Below, in pieces: positions 1 to 11,701 of a stretch of 64,000 bases of DNA; position 1 is the stretch's first letter; the number at the start of each line of letters is the position of its first letter. Source of the stretch: Mariannaea sp. PMI_226 (taxonomy: Eukaryota > Ascomycota > Sordariomycetes > Hypocreales > Nectriaceae); NCBI GenBank assembly GCA_024336345.1, contig JANFOG010000003.1, positions 874,501 through 938,500 on the forward strand. Direction: 5' to 3'. A model generated the notes under the pieces. It had not been told where the DNA came from, ran no database searches, and saw only the letters and a program-made list of their open reading frames with translations. The position numbers and the translations under genes are program-made.

Positions 1-999
1 ATCAAACACGACCGTGTTCTCCTCTTTGATGTCTACGGTTCCAAGACTTCCTACCCCCAATCAGCCTTCATGTACGACTTGCAAGGCAAGCTCCAACAGA
101 AAACACCCAACGCTCAAGGCACGCTACCCTACGAATTCCGCGCCCTTGAAGCTGTCTTGACTTCGGTGACATCAGAACTGGAAGCGGATTTTGAGGCAGT
201 CCGAGAGCCTGTGATGCATATTCTGAGTGAACTGGAAGATGATATCGATCGACAAAAGTTGCGTGTGCTTCTTATCTTGTCCAAGCGAGTGAGCACTTTT
301 GAGCAAAAGGTCAAGCTGGTGCGGGACGCTATTGAGGAACTACTTGAGGCAGACGATGACCTGGCTGCCATGTATCTGACAGAGAAGGCACATGATCTTT
401 ACAGAGGGATGGATGACCATACTGAAGTGGAGATGCTTCTCGAGTCGTATCACAAACTCACGGACGAAATTGTCCAAGAGGCCGGAAACCTGGTATCAGG
501 AATCCGGAATACGGAAGACATGTAAGTCTATCGATGCTACCGAAGCGGTTTCTGCCCTCTCCTGGTATCCCTGTTGCCGTTTCTATTTACTAACCAAAAA
601 TTTCAAAGTGTTCGTGCAATTCTTGACGCAAATCGAAATGCTCTTATGCTTCTGGACTTGAAGTTTAGTGTAGGCACGCTGGGCCTCGCCATGGGCACTT
701 TTATTGCCGGTCTTTACGGAATGAACCTGGAGAATTTTATTGAAGAGACGAATTGGGGTTTTGGAGGAGTTACGGCCGCCTCCGTGGTTTTCTCGCTTGT
801 AGTCTGCTGGTACGGTCTGACTAAGTTGAGACGGGTGCAGCGCATCAAGATGATGAGTGACGAGAGGCCTCAGCTGCCCCGGGGATATCATCACCCGATT
901 GACGACCGAACGGCCTTGGGACTTTTGGATGCGAGGAACCGAGAGATTTTACGCAGAGGAAACATGATACCAAAGCCGCCAAAGAGACGCTGGCTGTAG
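1..999 (+). CDS. Mitochondrial Mg2+ channel of the Mrs2/Lpe10 (CorA) family, 5' end outside the window
   Basis: Carries Mg2+ across the inner mitochondrial membrane as a pentameric CorA-type channel. The frame is open from base 1 (IKHDRVLLFD...), so the gene starts upstream and only the last 303 residues are here. One intron, 522-608 (GTAAGT donor, CAAAG acceptor), splits an Ile codon; exons are 1-521 and 609-999. A long helical arm rich in Glu, Asp and Lys is followed by two membrane helices. The first ends in the diagnostic YGMN motif, with NLENF after it. The C-terminal tail is basic (KRRW), as expected for a matrix-facing end. Fungi have Mrs2 and Lpe10/Mfm1 paralogues, and I cannot tell which this is without the N-terminus. 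Confidence 0.92.
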
Positions 1000-1497
1000 G
1001 CCTGGAACTCTATATCTAATGTTGCATATGCATTGTAATGCTAGGTGGTTGGTTTCGTACGATGTTCATACGATGATCAGACAAAGATAGATTTTTTGGG
1101 ACGTTCCATGGCAGGATTGGAGGACGCTACATGTAGAATTAGTATAGCAGGATCGCCCCAAACAGATACCCATCTCAGTGAGATTTAAAAGTTGAGACGA
1201 ATATACCCGCTCGAATGTAGACATCATACAACCAAAAATGTTCTTGTCCATCTCTGCGATTTTTTTTTTCTTTGCACGGTGGTGAAGGTTTCAATGTATC
1301 TGCTGACACGAACCACAACATCATGGCTCTTCTTGATTGGGAAAAACTCTGCCATCTGCTCCATTTGCTACACAGTATTTCTGGAGTCTGCAGGGATTTC
1401 AGGATATTTTCCTTGTTTCCCTTGTTGGGGTCGGGTTTGTGATCGACAGGTTCAGTGTCGTTGACGAAGTCCAAGGCTGATCCCATCATGACTCGGG

Positions 1498-1505
1498 TGA
1501 CGTCA
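1498..1505. promoter_or_regulatory. CRE/ATF palindrome TGACGTCA
   Basis: Perfect 8-bp TGACGTCA, the site bound by ATF/CREB-type bZIP factors (AtfA/Atf1 in fungi). It lies about 0.78 kb upstream of the ATG at 2275. A second identical copy at 1987 makes chance less likely. Its function is inferred. Confidence 0.5.
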
Positions 1506-1986
1506 TGACTTGGAGGTAGCTTGTCATGGAGACAAGGGACTCTCTTCTGTCGGGGCAGAAATCAGAAGAGAACCCAACCGAAAAAAGAAAGCAACCGAAA
1601 AAAAATAGCAGTGAATCCAGTAGAAGTTAGAAGAACCTTCAAGAAATGCCAGCTTGATTGCACTGGAAAACCAATGGCTTCAGTCAGGAACTTGATGGGT
1701 TTAGGAGATGCACGGGGGGTGGTGGGGGGGTTGGACAAATGAGGCAAACCAGCCTTGATTTTCTTCCCTCCTTTGGAAATTGACAGGGCAATGACAACGT
1801 CATGGACTCCCAGTCTTGTCTTTTCTTTCTTTTTTTTTTGGGCCTGTTGTGTATAGACAAGCCAATGGGAAAGCCAAGCTTCCGGTTGCCCCCCCGAGGA
1901 GATTGAAAGAAGAAACCGTGCAGTACCTAACGGGGGGTTGTTGAATCGAGATTTTGGAACAAGGGGGGAAATTGGTTTGATAGCTC

Positions 1987-1994
1987 TGACGTCA
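1987..1994. promoter_or_regulatory. CRE/ATF palindrome TGACGTCA, second copy
   Basis: Second perfect TGACGTCA, about 120 bp upstream of the TATA box and followed directly by an AGGGG stress-element-like word. This suggests stress-responsive control of the 71-aa gene. Confidence 0.55.
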
Positions 1995-2110
1995 AGGGGT
2001 AACGCACGAGGCCTCTCAGCTGGAGCGGTACTGCATCATGGGAAGGGATTGGATCCAAGGAAATGGGACATTATTGTTGTTTTTTAATTTCCAATTTCGT
2101 TTATCAAAAG

Positions 2111-2120
2111 TATATATAAA
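2111..2120 (+). promoter_or_regulatory. TATA box of the 71-aa membrane protein gene
   Basis: TATATATAAA at 155-165 bp upstream of the ATG at 2275, a usual distance for a fungal TATA gene with a leader of about 100 nt. Confidence 0.6.
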
Positions 2121-2274
2121 AAGCTGGCAAGGACAGCGTATGTTGAAGTTCTGGCCACAGACATCCACATTATCAACAAGGTCTTCTTTTACATCAAGAA
2201 GCATTCATAAAAAAGAATCAACCAAACCGTTTTCTTACCGAAACTTTTTATAAAAAGCGAAATATCAATCAATC

Positions 2275-2611
2275 ATGGGTGGAGTCGTATCTTGTGTAAG
2301 TAGGCCATATCATCCTCCACACAATTTTCCTAACCATCACTTCCTACCAACTGCTTGATTTTTATTTATTTTTACTTCTTATCCAATATACTGACGCTTC
2401 CTTTTTCCTTCGCCAGATCGCCGACGCGTTTCGAGCCGTGGGCAGCGCCATCATGGCCGTCATCAGCGGCATAGGCGGTATCCTCCAAGCCATCATTGCA
2501 GGCATTGTTAGCTTCTGCGGCATCATCATCTCCTTCTTGACCTGCGGCTACTGTGGTCACCGGCACCGAGGAAGCCACACACGTACAAGAATGAGGAGGA
2601 GTAGAATATAA
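2275..2611 (+). CDS. Small hydrophobic protein with N-terminal lipidation motif (71 aa)
   Basis: Two exons, 2275-2295 and 2417-2611, joined in phase 0 across a 121-bp intron with GTAAGT and CGCCAG boundaries. Exon 1 encodes only MGGVVSC. Gly2 with Ser6 fits the N-myristoylation consensus, and Cys7 is a typical adjacent palmitoylation site. Exon 2 encodes one long hydrophobic stretch rich in small residues with glycine-zipper spacing (GIGG, IIAGI), then a CGYCGHRHRG segment and a very basic Arg-rich tail. I recall similar small proteins as widespread uncharacterised fungal proteins. No enzymatic motif is visible. Likely a peripheral or integral membrane protein; the role is unknown. Two CRE palindromes upstream suggest stress-induced expression. 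Confidence 0.8.
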
Positions 2612-3177
2612 ACAAAAAAAAAAAAGAAAGGGAGAAAAGAAAATGAGCCTACACGTCTCCAGTCAATGAGAAGTGGAGGAAAATGAGGAGGAACAGATGG
2701 TAGGGGAATAAGAGAATGCATGTGTCGAGTTGGGGTCTTTGTGTTGGGATAGAAGGATCTATGGATGGTGTTCATGATTATGACCATTTTTCTTTTTGTT
2801 AATTCTTCCCCTCTTGATTCTTGTTTTGTTTTTTCACCCTCTCGATTATATATGTTCAAGCTTGCGATTTCCTCTTCTTCACGCGCTTTGGGATACCCTT
2901 AATCCTTGCTTGTATTTTCCGAGAGAGAAAAACACCATTATTTTCACACCTACAGTTATACTGCATAGCAATACACAACCAATTAAACCAAGTACTTCTG
3001 AGTATCAAGCTCCTGTATTGTGTATCGTGTGAATGTTATTCTCTTGATGTAGCAGGAGGCTTTTACCCGCTCGCCTATTTATCTACCTGATTTCTAAATT
3101 TCGAACATACGGAGTGATTTGACACTGACCCATAGGGGTATTTTACAAGACATCACCAACAACTCTCTCACACATCT
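2612..3177. other. Convergent 3' flanks
   Basis: Spacer between the 3' ends of the 71-aa gene (+) and the XPF gene (-). It is A- and T-rich, with a purine run at 2611-2640 just after the stop. No gene seen. Confidence 0.6.
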
Positions 3178-6089
3178 CTAGTCACTCTCTTCCATCACAT
3201 TCCGGTTAAAGAAGCCGTGTATCTGTCGACCAGCTACTTTACCTACCAATGGTTCCAGCTCCTTCTGTTCCATGTTAGCCACCTCTCGTAAATTCTCCGT
3301 CTTCATCACCAGGTTCTTAATGTTCTGTGGCGTCACTCCTGGTACGACAGCTAGCATGTCTTGCGGCTCCTGGTTGAATGCCTGCTCTTCCACCTTGGTA
3401 TCCTTGTCAAGGCCTGCCCTGACCGCCGCGATGGGATCCGGCTCCTCCTCTTGAGTCTTGAGTGTCTCAAAGATTTCGGCTGTCTGGTACGGAGAAGATG
3501 ACCAGATGATGCGGAGTTTGGGAAATGCAAGCGTCAAGAGGACAATTTTGGACTGTAAATCTGAAGAGGTGTTATCTGGTGCGATACTGTTCATGTGACC
3601 TGACAAGTCGGCAAACGGCTCCAGAGTAAACGACTTATTTTGATCAAATTCGATGAGCAGCATCGGGTTCTTGTAATGCTGAAACATTGTCTCGGCTTGG
3701 GTATAAAGGCGGCCGTCTTTGAAAGATGAGATCAAGTCGCTTATTGATTTTCGCTCCACGCAGATATTCGGAGACAGAATATAATCGCCCACCGTGAGCA
3801 TGCATGGCACAATGACCATTGAACGACCGTGAAGAAGTGAGGGTAATGATGACCTAAACTCTCGCACATCCACAACGACGCGTGGTGGTTGGGCGGTCGC
3901 CGACAGTTTTCCACCTCCGGCAATTCGCGTATTAATGGTGCGGAGGAAGGCCTCTTCAGGATCTTCGTTTCCAGGGTCAGTCGTCATCACCAAGGACATG
4001 CTGGCCCTCTCCTTGATGAGCTTCGTGAAGGCGTCCTTTTCTCGTCTGACAGTTGACAGATACTTTTGCTCTTCGACAGACCCGCCATAGTACATGAAGT
4101 ATACCCTCACATTCCTGTCATTGTGCGATGACCGATATACCTCGACTCGGCGGATGAAAGCAGCGTCGGGCTCATACATGATGATGTACCTAGGCTTGAC
4201 TTCTTCCAGGACATGTTCATCTTGGTCACCATCGTAGGCGTGGACGACGATCAGATCTTGCATTTCGTACATCTGAAAGTAGTCCTCCATATTATCCAGT
4301 GGATCCTGGACCACCTCTGCCTTTTGTTCTGCTTCCTCTTCAGTGATCTGTACTTCAGCCATCAACTCAGCGACTTCGGTTGGCTTTTCGATATACTGTG
4401 TAATGCTCCCGTTTTCTGCTCGGCCCATGACTGCACCCACGTTACCACCACCTCGGATTCGCCGCCGTTTGTTGGCGGGTGCCTTGCCGCCTCGGAGCCC
4501 TACTGATCCTGGCCGATTGTCTGCCGCCTTGTTGATGGCTTTCTGATTCTCCGAGAAGAGTGTAGCGCTGACTTGGACGAACTGTCTTTTCCAATTGAGA
4601 TAATTTCGTAGCTTTCTTCGCATCATGAATGCGGCAGATGGTTTGTGAATATCTTCCTCATCGCTCTCCTCCTCGCCGCCATTGTTCTCACCACCGTCAT
4701 GGCTGTTCTTTACCGTTTTTGGTTTGACAAACATGGTCTGCAGGTAATCTCGAAGTTGCCTGCACGTGTCCACATTGGAGCACATAATCATGATGGTGCC
4801 GTTTGAGTCGTCTTTGATTGGAGGCTCAAAATACAAGTCTCTGTCAATTTCCTCGAGAACCTCAGCCAAGAGCGCCCATTTAGGGAGCTCCTCGAGAACA
4901 GGACGCAGAGTGTCTATGTTGCTTTCTCGGGCTGCCGCTTTGGCACTGGCTGAGTACACCCGACGACGTGCGGTATCAAAGATCGTCTGAGCAGCATCTA
5001 AGAACAGCCAGGGAGACTGATTCTGGCGAGTTGATCCCGGCGGAGGAGAGTGAGCAGCGTGAATCATATCCAAGTGTTGGAGGAAGGAAACAGCGTCATA
5101 GGTCAGGATAGAGTTGAGCATGGTTCTCAGAACTGTTAAATCGTTGACAATCTGTTTCGTTTTCCAACTAACACGATGCCAGTTAGGGTCCAGTTGTCGC
5201 CGGACCATAACATCGAAATTCTTGAGCAAGGCGCTGTCAAGGTTCCAGTCGTCCATTTCCAGGCCGCTGTTGCCTTTTTTGAGCTCATGAATGCTGACTT
5301 CGACGCATTCCATGATGGCATTTTGAAGTTCTTTCATCGAGTCCGTCATAGGGACCTCAAGCTCAATGACTTCCGCCTTCTTTTTTCCTTCAAGGGACTG
5401 CGCAACCGTGACATGAAATCGAGGCCATAGTGATACCTTCCTCAAGAACAAGTTTCGCATCATGGTGGCAAGAGGGTTGAAGCCGATAATGAAGGGGTCG
5501 GGGTTGTCAGAGAAGGCCTTGAGAAAACCGACCTTGTTTTTCTGCCGATAGACTCGAAGAATGAAGGCTTCAAGGGAGGTGGCTATAATGCGATCGGCGT
5601 GAAGGACAACGAGGCCCGTGATAGTGTCAGGGTCCAGCAAACCGGTTAGAAGGTCTACTACTAGGATGCGGGATGTGATGCTGAAAATGCCACCGCCGGC
5701 GTACATCTTTTCCCTAGCACCAACAGTCTGAGAGTCTGTGTTGACGACTGTTAGACCTCGTGCTTTGGGAGACATGCTGATGGCGGCATGCTCGGCCAAT
5801 GCTTCGCCGATCCATGCATTTTCCCGTTCTTCGGCACCGACTATCACAATAAGATTGTTTCCAGCTGCATCGTAGGAGTGAAGGAGGTTTGTGACGAGGC
5901 GCATCAGCCCGAGGCCGCGGGCGAGAACGACGAGCTCATCTTCAGCACGGAGCTCTTGGAAGAGGGTCTGTTGGTATTCCTGTAGACGGGGCGAGTTAGC
6001 TAGCGAAGGAGCAGTTCGTTGCTCAAAAATAAATGGCATACAAGTGGCAGCGAGAGCTTCACTGGCTGAGGGGCATTGGTTGCCGACAT
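3178..6089 (-). CDS. XPF/Rad1-type structure-specific DNA repair endonuclease (949 aa)
   Basis: Catalytic subunit of the XPF-ERCC1 (Rad1-Rad10) nuclease, which cuts 5' of lesions in nucleotide excision repair and trims flaps in recombination. The Neurospora orthologue is mus-38. Exon 1 is 6042-6089 (16 codons, MSATNAPQPVKLSLPL), then a 62-bp intron (5980-6041, GTATGC to CTACAG), then exon 2 at 3178-5979. The frame is also open upstream to 6222 without splicing, but that version replaces the conserved start with unrelated residues, so I prefer the spliced start. An inactive SF2 helicase-like N-terminal half is followed by an acidic linker. The ERCC4 nuclease core has VVVDVREF, GDYIL and VERKSISD (the ERKxxxD motif, about residues 758-764). 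The C-terminus is a helix-hairpin-helix (VVPGVTPQNIKNL) that would bind ERCC1/Rad10. Confidence 0.95.
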
Positions 6090-7353
6090 TCGGGGCACCG
6101 TAGTGCGGTGGTGCTAAATATAAGGCGAGGCAAGTTGTTGGTGATGAGGCTCGCTGTGGGAGGATGAGAGAGCTAGCTGCCTGCGCGATGCTGCGCCGGC
6201 GGGACGAGCAGAGCAGCATCATGTGTAGTGGATCTTATCGATTGTGGGGAGCCAATGGCATTACAAGGCCTCTAATTGATTTACATACGGTCTCTGCCCA
6301 GACTCCATATTGCCGACCCCAGGTAGCTAGCTGTAGGCCCCGCTCCAGCGTCCAGTCCGTTGGTTGATACTACTGTGTAGAATGGCTGTTTTGAACCCAT
6401 TGGAATCGTCAAAGTTTGGCTCAAGGCTTATGGATGGGGGGGGGAAAAATTGATAAACGTGAGTACCATAATAAATTGAATGGAATATCAATTCTACTAA
6501 AAAGGAAACTGGCCAAGTAGAAACCATTGCTGTGCGGGATCTCGCTCATTTTTGCTAGTGAAGAATAGGCACATTTGGAATCCTACACGAGCGAGGAAGT
6601 CGATTTACCGAACGAGAGTAAGCCTCAGCGTCGAAGAAATAAAATATATACGGAGTTAACAAGCAGGGAAGCTCTCGTAATGATACCTCATATGTCTTAA
6701 AACCTCACCTTCTCATGCACTTCCTCACAGCTTACATGAAGTTCTTGAGGGCCGGATTTCAAGTTTGCGTCACTGTTACAGGATTTGACGGCGGCATACA
6801 AGATACGGATGCCTAACTAGTGACGCCTGAATCTCTTGCAAGTCAAATGCGAGTCTTATACTATCAACAACATTGGGTTTCGTGAAACGGAGCAACGTCA
6901 TCAGTTCTTTTGGCTTGCATATGGACGGAGACTCGTGGATGCCGAGAGTTGACCAAGATTGGTCCGCCAAGGATGCATCTTTCCAGCAAGGCCCAATCGA
7001 GCACTGGTCCTTGGTTGCATGTAAATTCTCAAAAAAATCCCACAGGCTTCTTATGCCTATTACGCCAATAATGTGAGAATACGTAATGAAGGCTGCAGGT
7101 GGTGTTGACCCTCTTTATCAAGGTTGGCTGATTCACTATGGCGCCACACGGCCGGGCCATTACGGTCGCTTAGCAGGTTGCCTCCTGGCACTTGGAGGAG
7201 TTGGAGGGGGACGACGTCATCGCTGTCGCAGCCCAAAACCTACATATATGAAGGTCTTATTAGACCACATCTTGCCCATTTACTTATTTCTCCAACAACA
7301 ATTACAACAAATTTCTCAAACTTCAGACTCGAAAAATAAAAAACACATTCACA
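6090..7353. other. Divergent promoter region between XPF and the 65-aa gene
   Basis: No gene seen; frames here are short and not conserved-looking. An ACGTCA half-site near 7215 and a run of CAACAA and TTTCTC repeats just before 7354 look like promoter and leader sequence of the 65-aa gene. Confidence 0.55.
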
Positions 7354-7656
7354 ATGAATTTTGGCAAGGACAAGCAGCAGAAGGATGAGGTAAGATCTTG
7401 GCCCTTTTCAGAGGCTGTTCCCTTGCCTTGGCCCCTGCCAGCCAAGCCGGATACCCAGGCTTCAATCACATATGCTGACCTTGTTTGCTTCTAGGCCGAG
7501 AAGGAGTTCACCATCCAGCCCATCAAAGACCAGGGCGATTCTAAGCTTGGCGCATTCAACGCCCACCCCGGCCCAGCTGTCCCCAAAGATATGCCCCAGG
7601 AGGAGGGAACCAAAGAGGAGCGTCGCGCTAGAATGGAGGAGCTGAAGAAGAAATAA
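7354..7656 (+). CDS. Small hydrophilic protein of unknown function (65 aa)
   Basis: Two exons, 7354-7389 and 7495-7656, in phase 0 around a 105-bp intron (GTAAGA to TTCTAG). The joined product begins MNFGKDKQQKDE and ends with a Lys/Glu-rich tail (RRARMEELKKK) that should be helical. The middle has a Gly/Pro segment (GAFNAHPGPAVP). It has no membrane segment, signal peptide or cysteine. The clean splice signals, the in-frame join and the strongly coding composition support a real gene, but I do not recognise the family. Proteins of this size and charge are often abundant stress- or conidia-associated proteins in fungi; that is only an analogy. Confidence 0.7.
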
Positions 7657-8820
7657 GCGGCCATCTACTTGGCTGTATACATGTACGAATATGGATGATA
7701 AGATGATTTAGACAATCATGTGTCAATGAGGGCCAAGATGCCAAATGAAAGATACACATCTAATACTATGCGCCTCATCCGTAAAAGCTTTGCCGTGTTC
7801 GTGTTCTCGTATTACTTGGATGACTGTCCTGCTCCCGCACAGGCGGCCCCAGTCCCGCCAGGGCCAACCAGTCCTAGGCCAGAGGCCCGATGCGAATCAT
7901 CTACAGTATCAAGTGCTCCACTTTCAAGGGAGCAGTGGATGTCATCCGAAGAACTGACGTATGCATCTGACAATAGTCCAGATATGAGTGCTTGAGGTAG
8001 ACTATTTTGGGAATGAATGAACGACAAGCTCTCACCGAGCGTCGAGATACCTTTGGCAGTCAATTGATCATGATATTCAACACTCAGATACTAGGCTACT
8101 TCCCCCTCTTTCTGTTTCCTTCTGCCAATTCATGGCTGCCTGCTGGGTTTGTAAAATAAATCCCTAAAGGTGCTCCGTTCCTTTTAGGTCCCTACCATTA
8201 GGTGCCTATTTGATGTGCTTCTGTAATCTGGAGATACGCAAGACGCGCGTTGTTCTGACCCACTTTGCCCAAGCCGTCAACTTGTCGCCTGAGCAGAAGG
8301 TTAGAAGCCGCTGGAAGCTGTGGCTGAGCCACTAAATTGTGGCTGGAACTCCGCCGAACTCCTGGCACTTTCGCCCGGCCGCCTCACCCAAATGAACGTG
8401 GGCCAGCCTGGTCAGTTACCTCTCCGTCCCTCTCTCTCTCCTCTCGCTCTCTCTCACAGACCACCGAAGAACCTTGGCAAGCGACGACATCCTATGTTGG
8501 TCCACGCCATTTGAGAGTCGGTACCTCTTTTTTCTAACCCCAGGAAGCTCGGCTTGTGGCATTCTTCTTGTCGAACTGCACTTAAGCCTTGATTGCTCCG
8601 TAAACGTACCTTGGCGTTTTCCCCCCGCGAAATTCAGCTGCCTCTTACGACCGACCGCCGCTCCTCCACCGACTGGGCGCAAAAGGACGACAATCGGTTA
8701 AGCATCATACCACAGCGGCTATTTGAATTGTCTCCTCTTTCATTCCTCTCTCAACCTCCGATCATCGACTAGTCCACGCCAATCCCCGCACCTCACTGCC
8801 TTTCTGGCTCTGACCTCATC
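7657..8820. other. Intergenic, 5' region of the WASP gene
   Basis: No gene supported. The right part (8410-8820) is C/T-rich with CTCTCT runs and reads as the promoter and leader of the WASP gene. Copies of the AGGTGC/TTAGGT word family occur near 8165-8205. Confidence 0.55.
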
Positions 8821-10885
8821 ATGCCGTCTATCCTCAACGACGACGACAAAGCCACCGTCAAACGATTTGTACCCAAGCAGTCCAACAAGATCCAGGCGGT
8901 GGCCGTTGCCAGACTCTATGTTGCCTACCCAAACCGTTCAAAATGGACGTATACCGGGCTGCAAGGAGCTATTGTGCTCGCTAACGATCTAGTTGGCCAC
9001 ACCTACTGGATCAAGATGGTTGATATTTCGGTACGCCTAATATCTCTGAATTATCCCCCTTTTCTCCGATCAAGAAACTAGCTAACCTTTCCTCTCTTAT
9101 CGTTGACTAGCCTTCCAATCGTGGAGTTATCTGGGACCAGGAGATCTTTGATACATGGTCATATAACCAAGATCGAACCTTTTTCCATACTTTCGAGCTA
9201 GAAGAGTGTCTCGCTGCTCTGAGCTTTGTCGACGAGAAGGAGGCCAAGCAGTTCAAGAAGAAGATGGATGAGCGAGAGAAGAATGCAAGCCGTGCTACCC
9301 GATCGACACCCTTCGGCGGAGGCGCCCAACCAGTTCAAAAGCATGGTATTTTGGGAGGACTCTTTGGACATCGACACTCATCTGCCCCAACCCCGACACC
9401 TCCGGAGTCTCCTCGAGCGAACCCCCACTCTATTCAACACCATATCGTCAATTCCTCTGGAAGCCTCAATGGAAAACCTCCATCAGAGTTCGCTCTGCTC
9501 GACGCCTTTGACCCCCTATGGCGCGAGCACTTTGGCCAAGATCTCCAAGATAAGGGACTGACCGATGACTTCATCAAAGAGAATCAAGAATTCATCGTCG
9601 ATTTTTTGAGGGAAGAACAGCAAAAGATGAATGGGAGCCACCCCCCTGCCTCTCCCACGCCACCCACCTCAACGAATGGCAGAGGGCGTGCTCCTCCACC
9701 CCCTATCCCACCTCCCGGCGGCGCCTCGAAGAGTCATGATGCTCCCCCTCCTCCCCCAGCTCCCCCAGCTCCAAGAAGAGGTGGACCTCCGCCACCACCG
9801 GCTCCCCGACGACGATCTGGCAAGCCCGATACCCCAACCTCCGATTCACCTGAGCGAGCGCCTTCTCCTCCTCAACCTCCTCGACCCAGGTTCAATGCTC
9901 CCCCTCCTCTACCAGATGCCGGAAAATTCGCCCATCAAGAGCCAGCGAGACGGGTATCCGCAGCTCCTACTCCCACTCCAGGGCCTCCCCCTCCCCCTCG
10001 ACCGAACAAGGTCCCCCTCGAAAGCGAATCGGGTCACAAGCATATGGTTCCCCCGGCCTTTTCTGGAGCGCGACTTCCTCCTCCTACCCCAAGCCGCGGA
10101 CCAGTTCCTCCTCCACCACCTCCACGCTCAAACGACTCTCATGCACTTCCGGTTGGTCCTCCTCCACCCCTCCCGCCCAAGATCCCGGCTGGAGGGCCCC
10201 CGCCTCTTCCTCCTCCGAGCTCCCGTCCTGTACCACCACCTCCGGCAGCGAACCTACCTCCCCCGCCGCCACCTCTACCACCTGTGTCCTCCGGGCCACC
10301 TGCACCGCCGCCACTGCCTCCTGTATCCTCCGGGCCCCCTGCGCCGCCGCCGCTCCCTCCAACTTCAGGTGCCCCTCCTCCTCCGCCGCTGCCACCAACA
10401 AGCGGTGCTCCTCCGCCACCACCTCTGCCTCCTATGTCTGGTGCTCCTCCACCTCCTCCTTTGCCCCCGACCAGTGGAGGCCCTCCTGCCCCTCCCCCTC
10501 CTCCCCCCATGCCCAATCGCGACTCCGGCTACTCATCGGGTGTTCCCTCAATGCCCACCGCAGATTCTGGCAGATCAGCGATGCTTGGGGACATTCAGAG
10601 AGCTGGTGGCATTTCTGCCCTCAAGAAGGTCGATAGGAGTCAGATCCGTGATAGAAGTGGTGCCCAAGTGGGTGACCAGGGAAGCTCTGGAGCTGGTGCT
10701 GCTGCTGCCGGTGCTGCTGCCGGTGGTGGTGGTGGCATGGCAGATGCTTTGGCGGCTGCTTTACAAAAACGCAAGGAGAAAGTCAGCAAGAGTGGTAAGA
10801 TATTACTGTGCCTTTTCACGCACCACAATATTGGACTTGTTCTAACACCATTATAGATGACGAGCAAAGCGATGACGAGTGGTAA
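8821..10885 (+). CDS. WASP/Las17-family actin nucleation-promoting factor (640 aa)
   Basis: Activates the Arp2/3 complex to build branched actin at endocytic patches. Three exons: 8821-9030, 9111-10794 and 10857-10885. Residues 1 to about 115 are a WH1/EVH1 domain (FVPKQSNKIQAVAVARLYVAYP, then GVIWDQEIFDTWSYNQDRTFFHTFE), which binds WIP/verprolin. A long proline-rich region with SH3 and profilin ligands follows. Near the C-terminus is an actin-binding WH2 segment (RAGGISALKKVDRSQIRDRSG). The short third exon supplies the Arp2/3-binding acidic tail ending in DDEQSDDEW; the penultimate-region acids and final Trp are the family hallmark and confirm the last splice. There is no CRIB domain, as is normal for fungal Las17. 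Length matches yeast Las17 (about 630 aa). Confidence 0.96.
10285..10515 (+). repeat. Tandem proline-rich coding repeat in the WASP gene
   Basis: Degenerate units of about 36-45 bp encode repeats of the type (S/T)SG(G/A)PP(A/P)PPPLPP, five to six in a row. The reverse strand is correspondingly Gly-codon-rich, which gives a long spurious open frame. Such arrays commonly vary in copy number between strains. Confidence 0.75.
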
Positions 10886-11701
10886 GGATGATATGGCTCG
10901 TAACACCACGAAGAAGAGATACAAACAACATCGCTACAATGGTATCTTTGACCTCCCCCGAGGGGATGGATTCATACGCTGGTGTGAATATCGGTTTAGC
11001 CATTACGGATTTCTTTTTTTTCTTTCTATGCAAGACTTAGGACACAGCGGTTGGGTAACTGTCAGCTGGTGCTATTCTTTCACCGTGGCGTCCGTACGGG
11101 GGTTATCCAAATAAAAAAGGGTGTCTGTTACGGAGAGGGGGTTCAAGCTCTGGGATTCAAGCCCGCATGGCGTTGGGAGCTATTCTGTTCAACTACGTGG
11201 AAAACGTTTGAAAGCTGGATGGCTGCAGGGGTTTGAATTTGACTTGATATGGAACAAGCCCTGCTTTGTCTTTAGTCAATATCTCACATTTTCAGTTTGA
11301 CAAGCAGCAGAAACAATAAAGGACAACAAGGTTTTGAAGAATCATGTAAATTCGGAGTGTCTCTGTCTAACCAGTGCTTTTGGGGGGGCGGAAACGCGAT
11401 GATAACAATGCAACGTGGCCGGTCATATTCTTCTAATGAAAAGCAACGCAACATTAGACATCAGAAACGGGAGGAAGAAAATAGGATTGACAGGCCGTGA
11501 CGTCCCTCCCACCACGGCCGTCCAGACCACACATAGCAACTACTGTCGTGGGACCTGTGGCACATTGGCGATTGCCCGTATGTCACAGGTTTGAGAGAGA
11601 AGACAGTATCAACGACGCCAGGCGAGAATATGAAGTTTCATCGACTGGGACGTCGGGTGCTCGGTGGGAGTCGAGGGAGATATGTAGACGTTGGTAAGAA
11701 T
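10886..11701. other. Convergent 3' flanks of WASP and eIF1A
   Basis: Spacer between two converging genes. No gene, RNA or repeat recognised. Confidence 0.55.

Larger units (their letters stand above)
1000..2274. other. Intergenic: 3' flank of the Mg2+ channel gene and promoter of the 71-aa gene
   Basis: No convincing gene. The longest minus-strand frame (1175-1489) has no family resemblance and lies in the 3' flank of the channel gene. The right half looks like a promoter, with two TGACGTCA palindromes, AGGGG (STRE-like) words near 1995, a TATA box at 2111 and pyrimidine tracts. Confidence 0.6.

Noticed and set aside
1175..1489. 104-codon minus-strand frame after the Mg2+ channel gene
   Set aside because: No recognisable motif and it lies in the 3' flank; no splice or promoter support.
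9631..10845. 404-codon alternative frame inside the WASP gene, and the Gly-rich reverse frames at 10084-10516
   Set aside because: Shadows of the proline repeat coding sequence; the WASP frame has clear domains.
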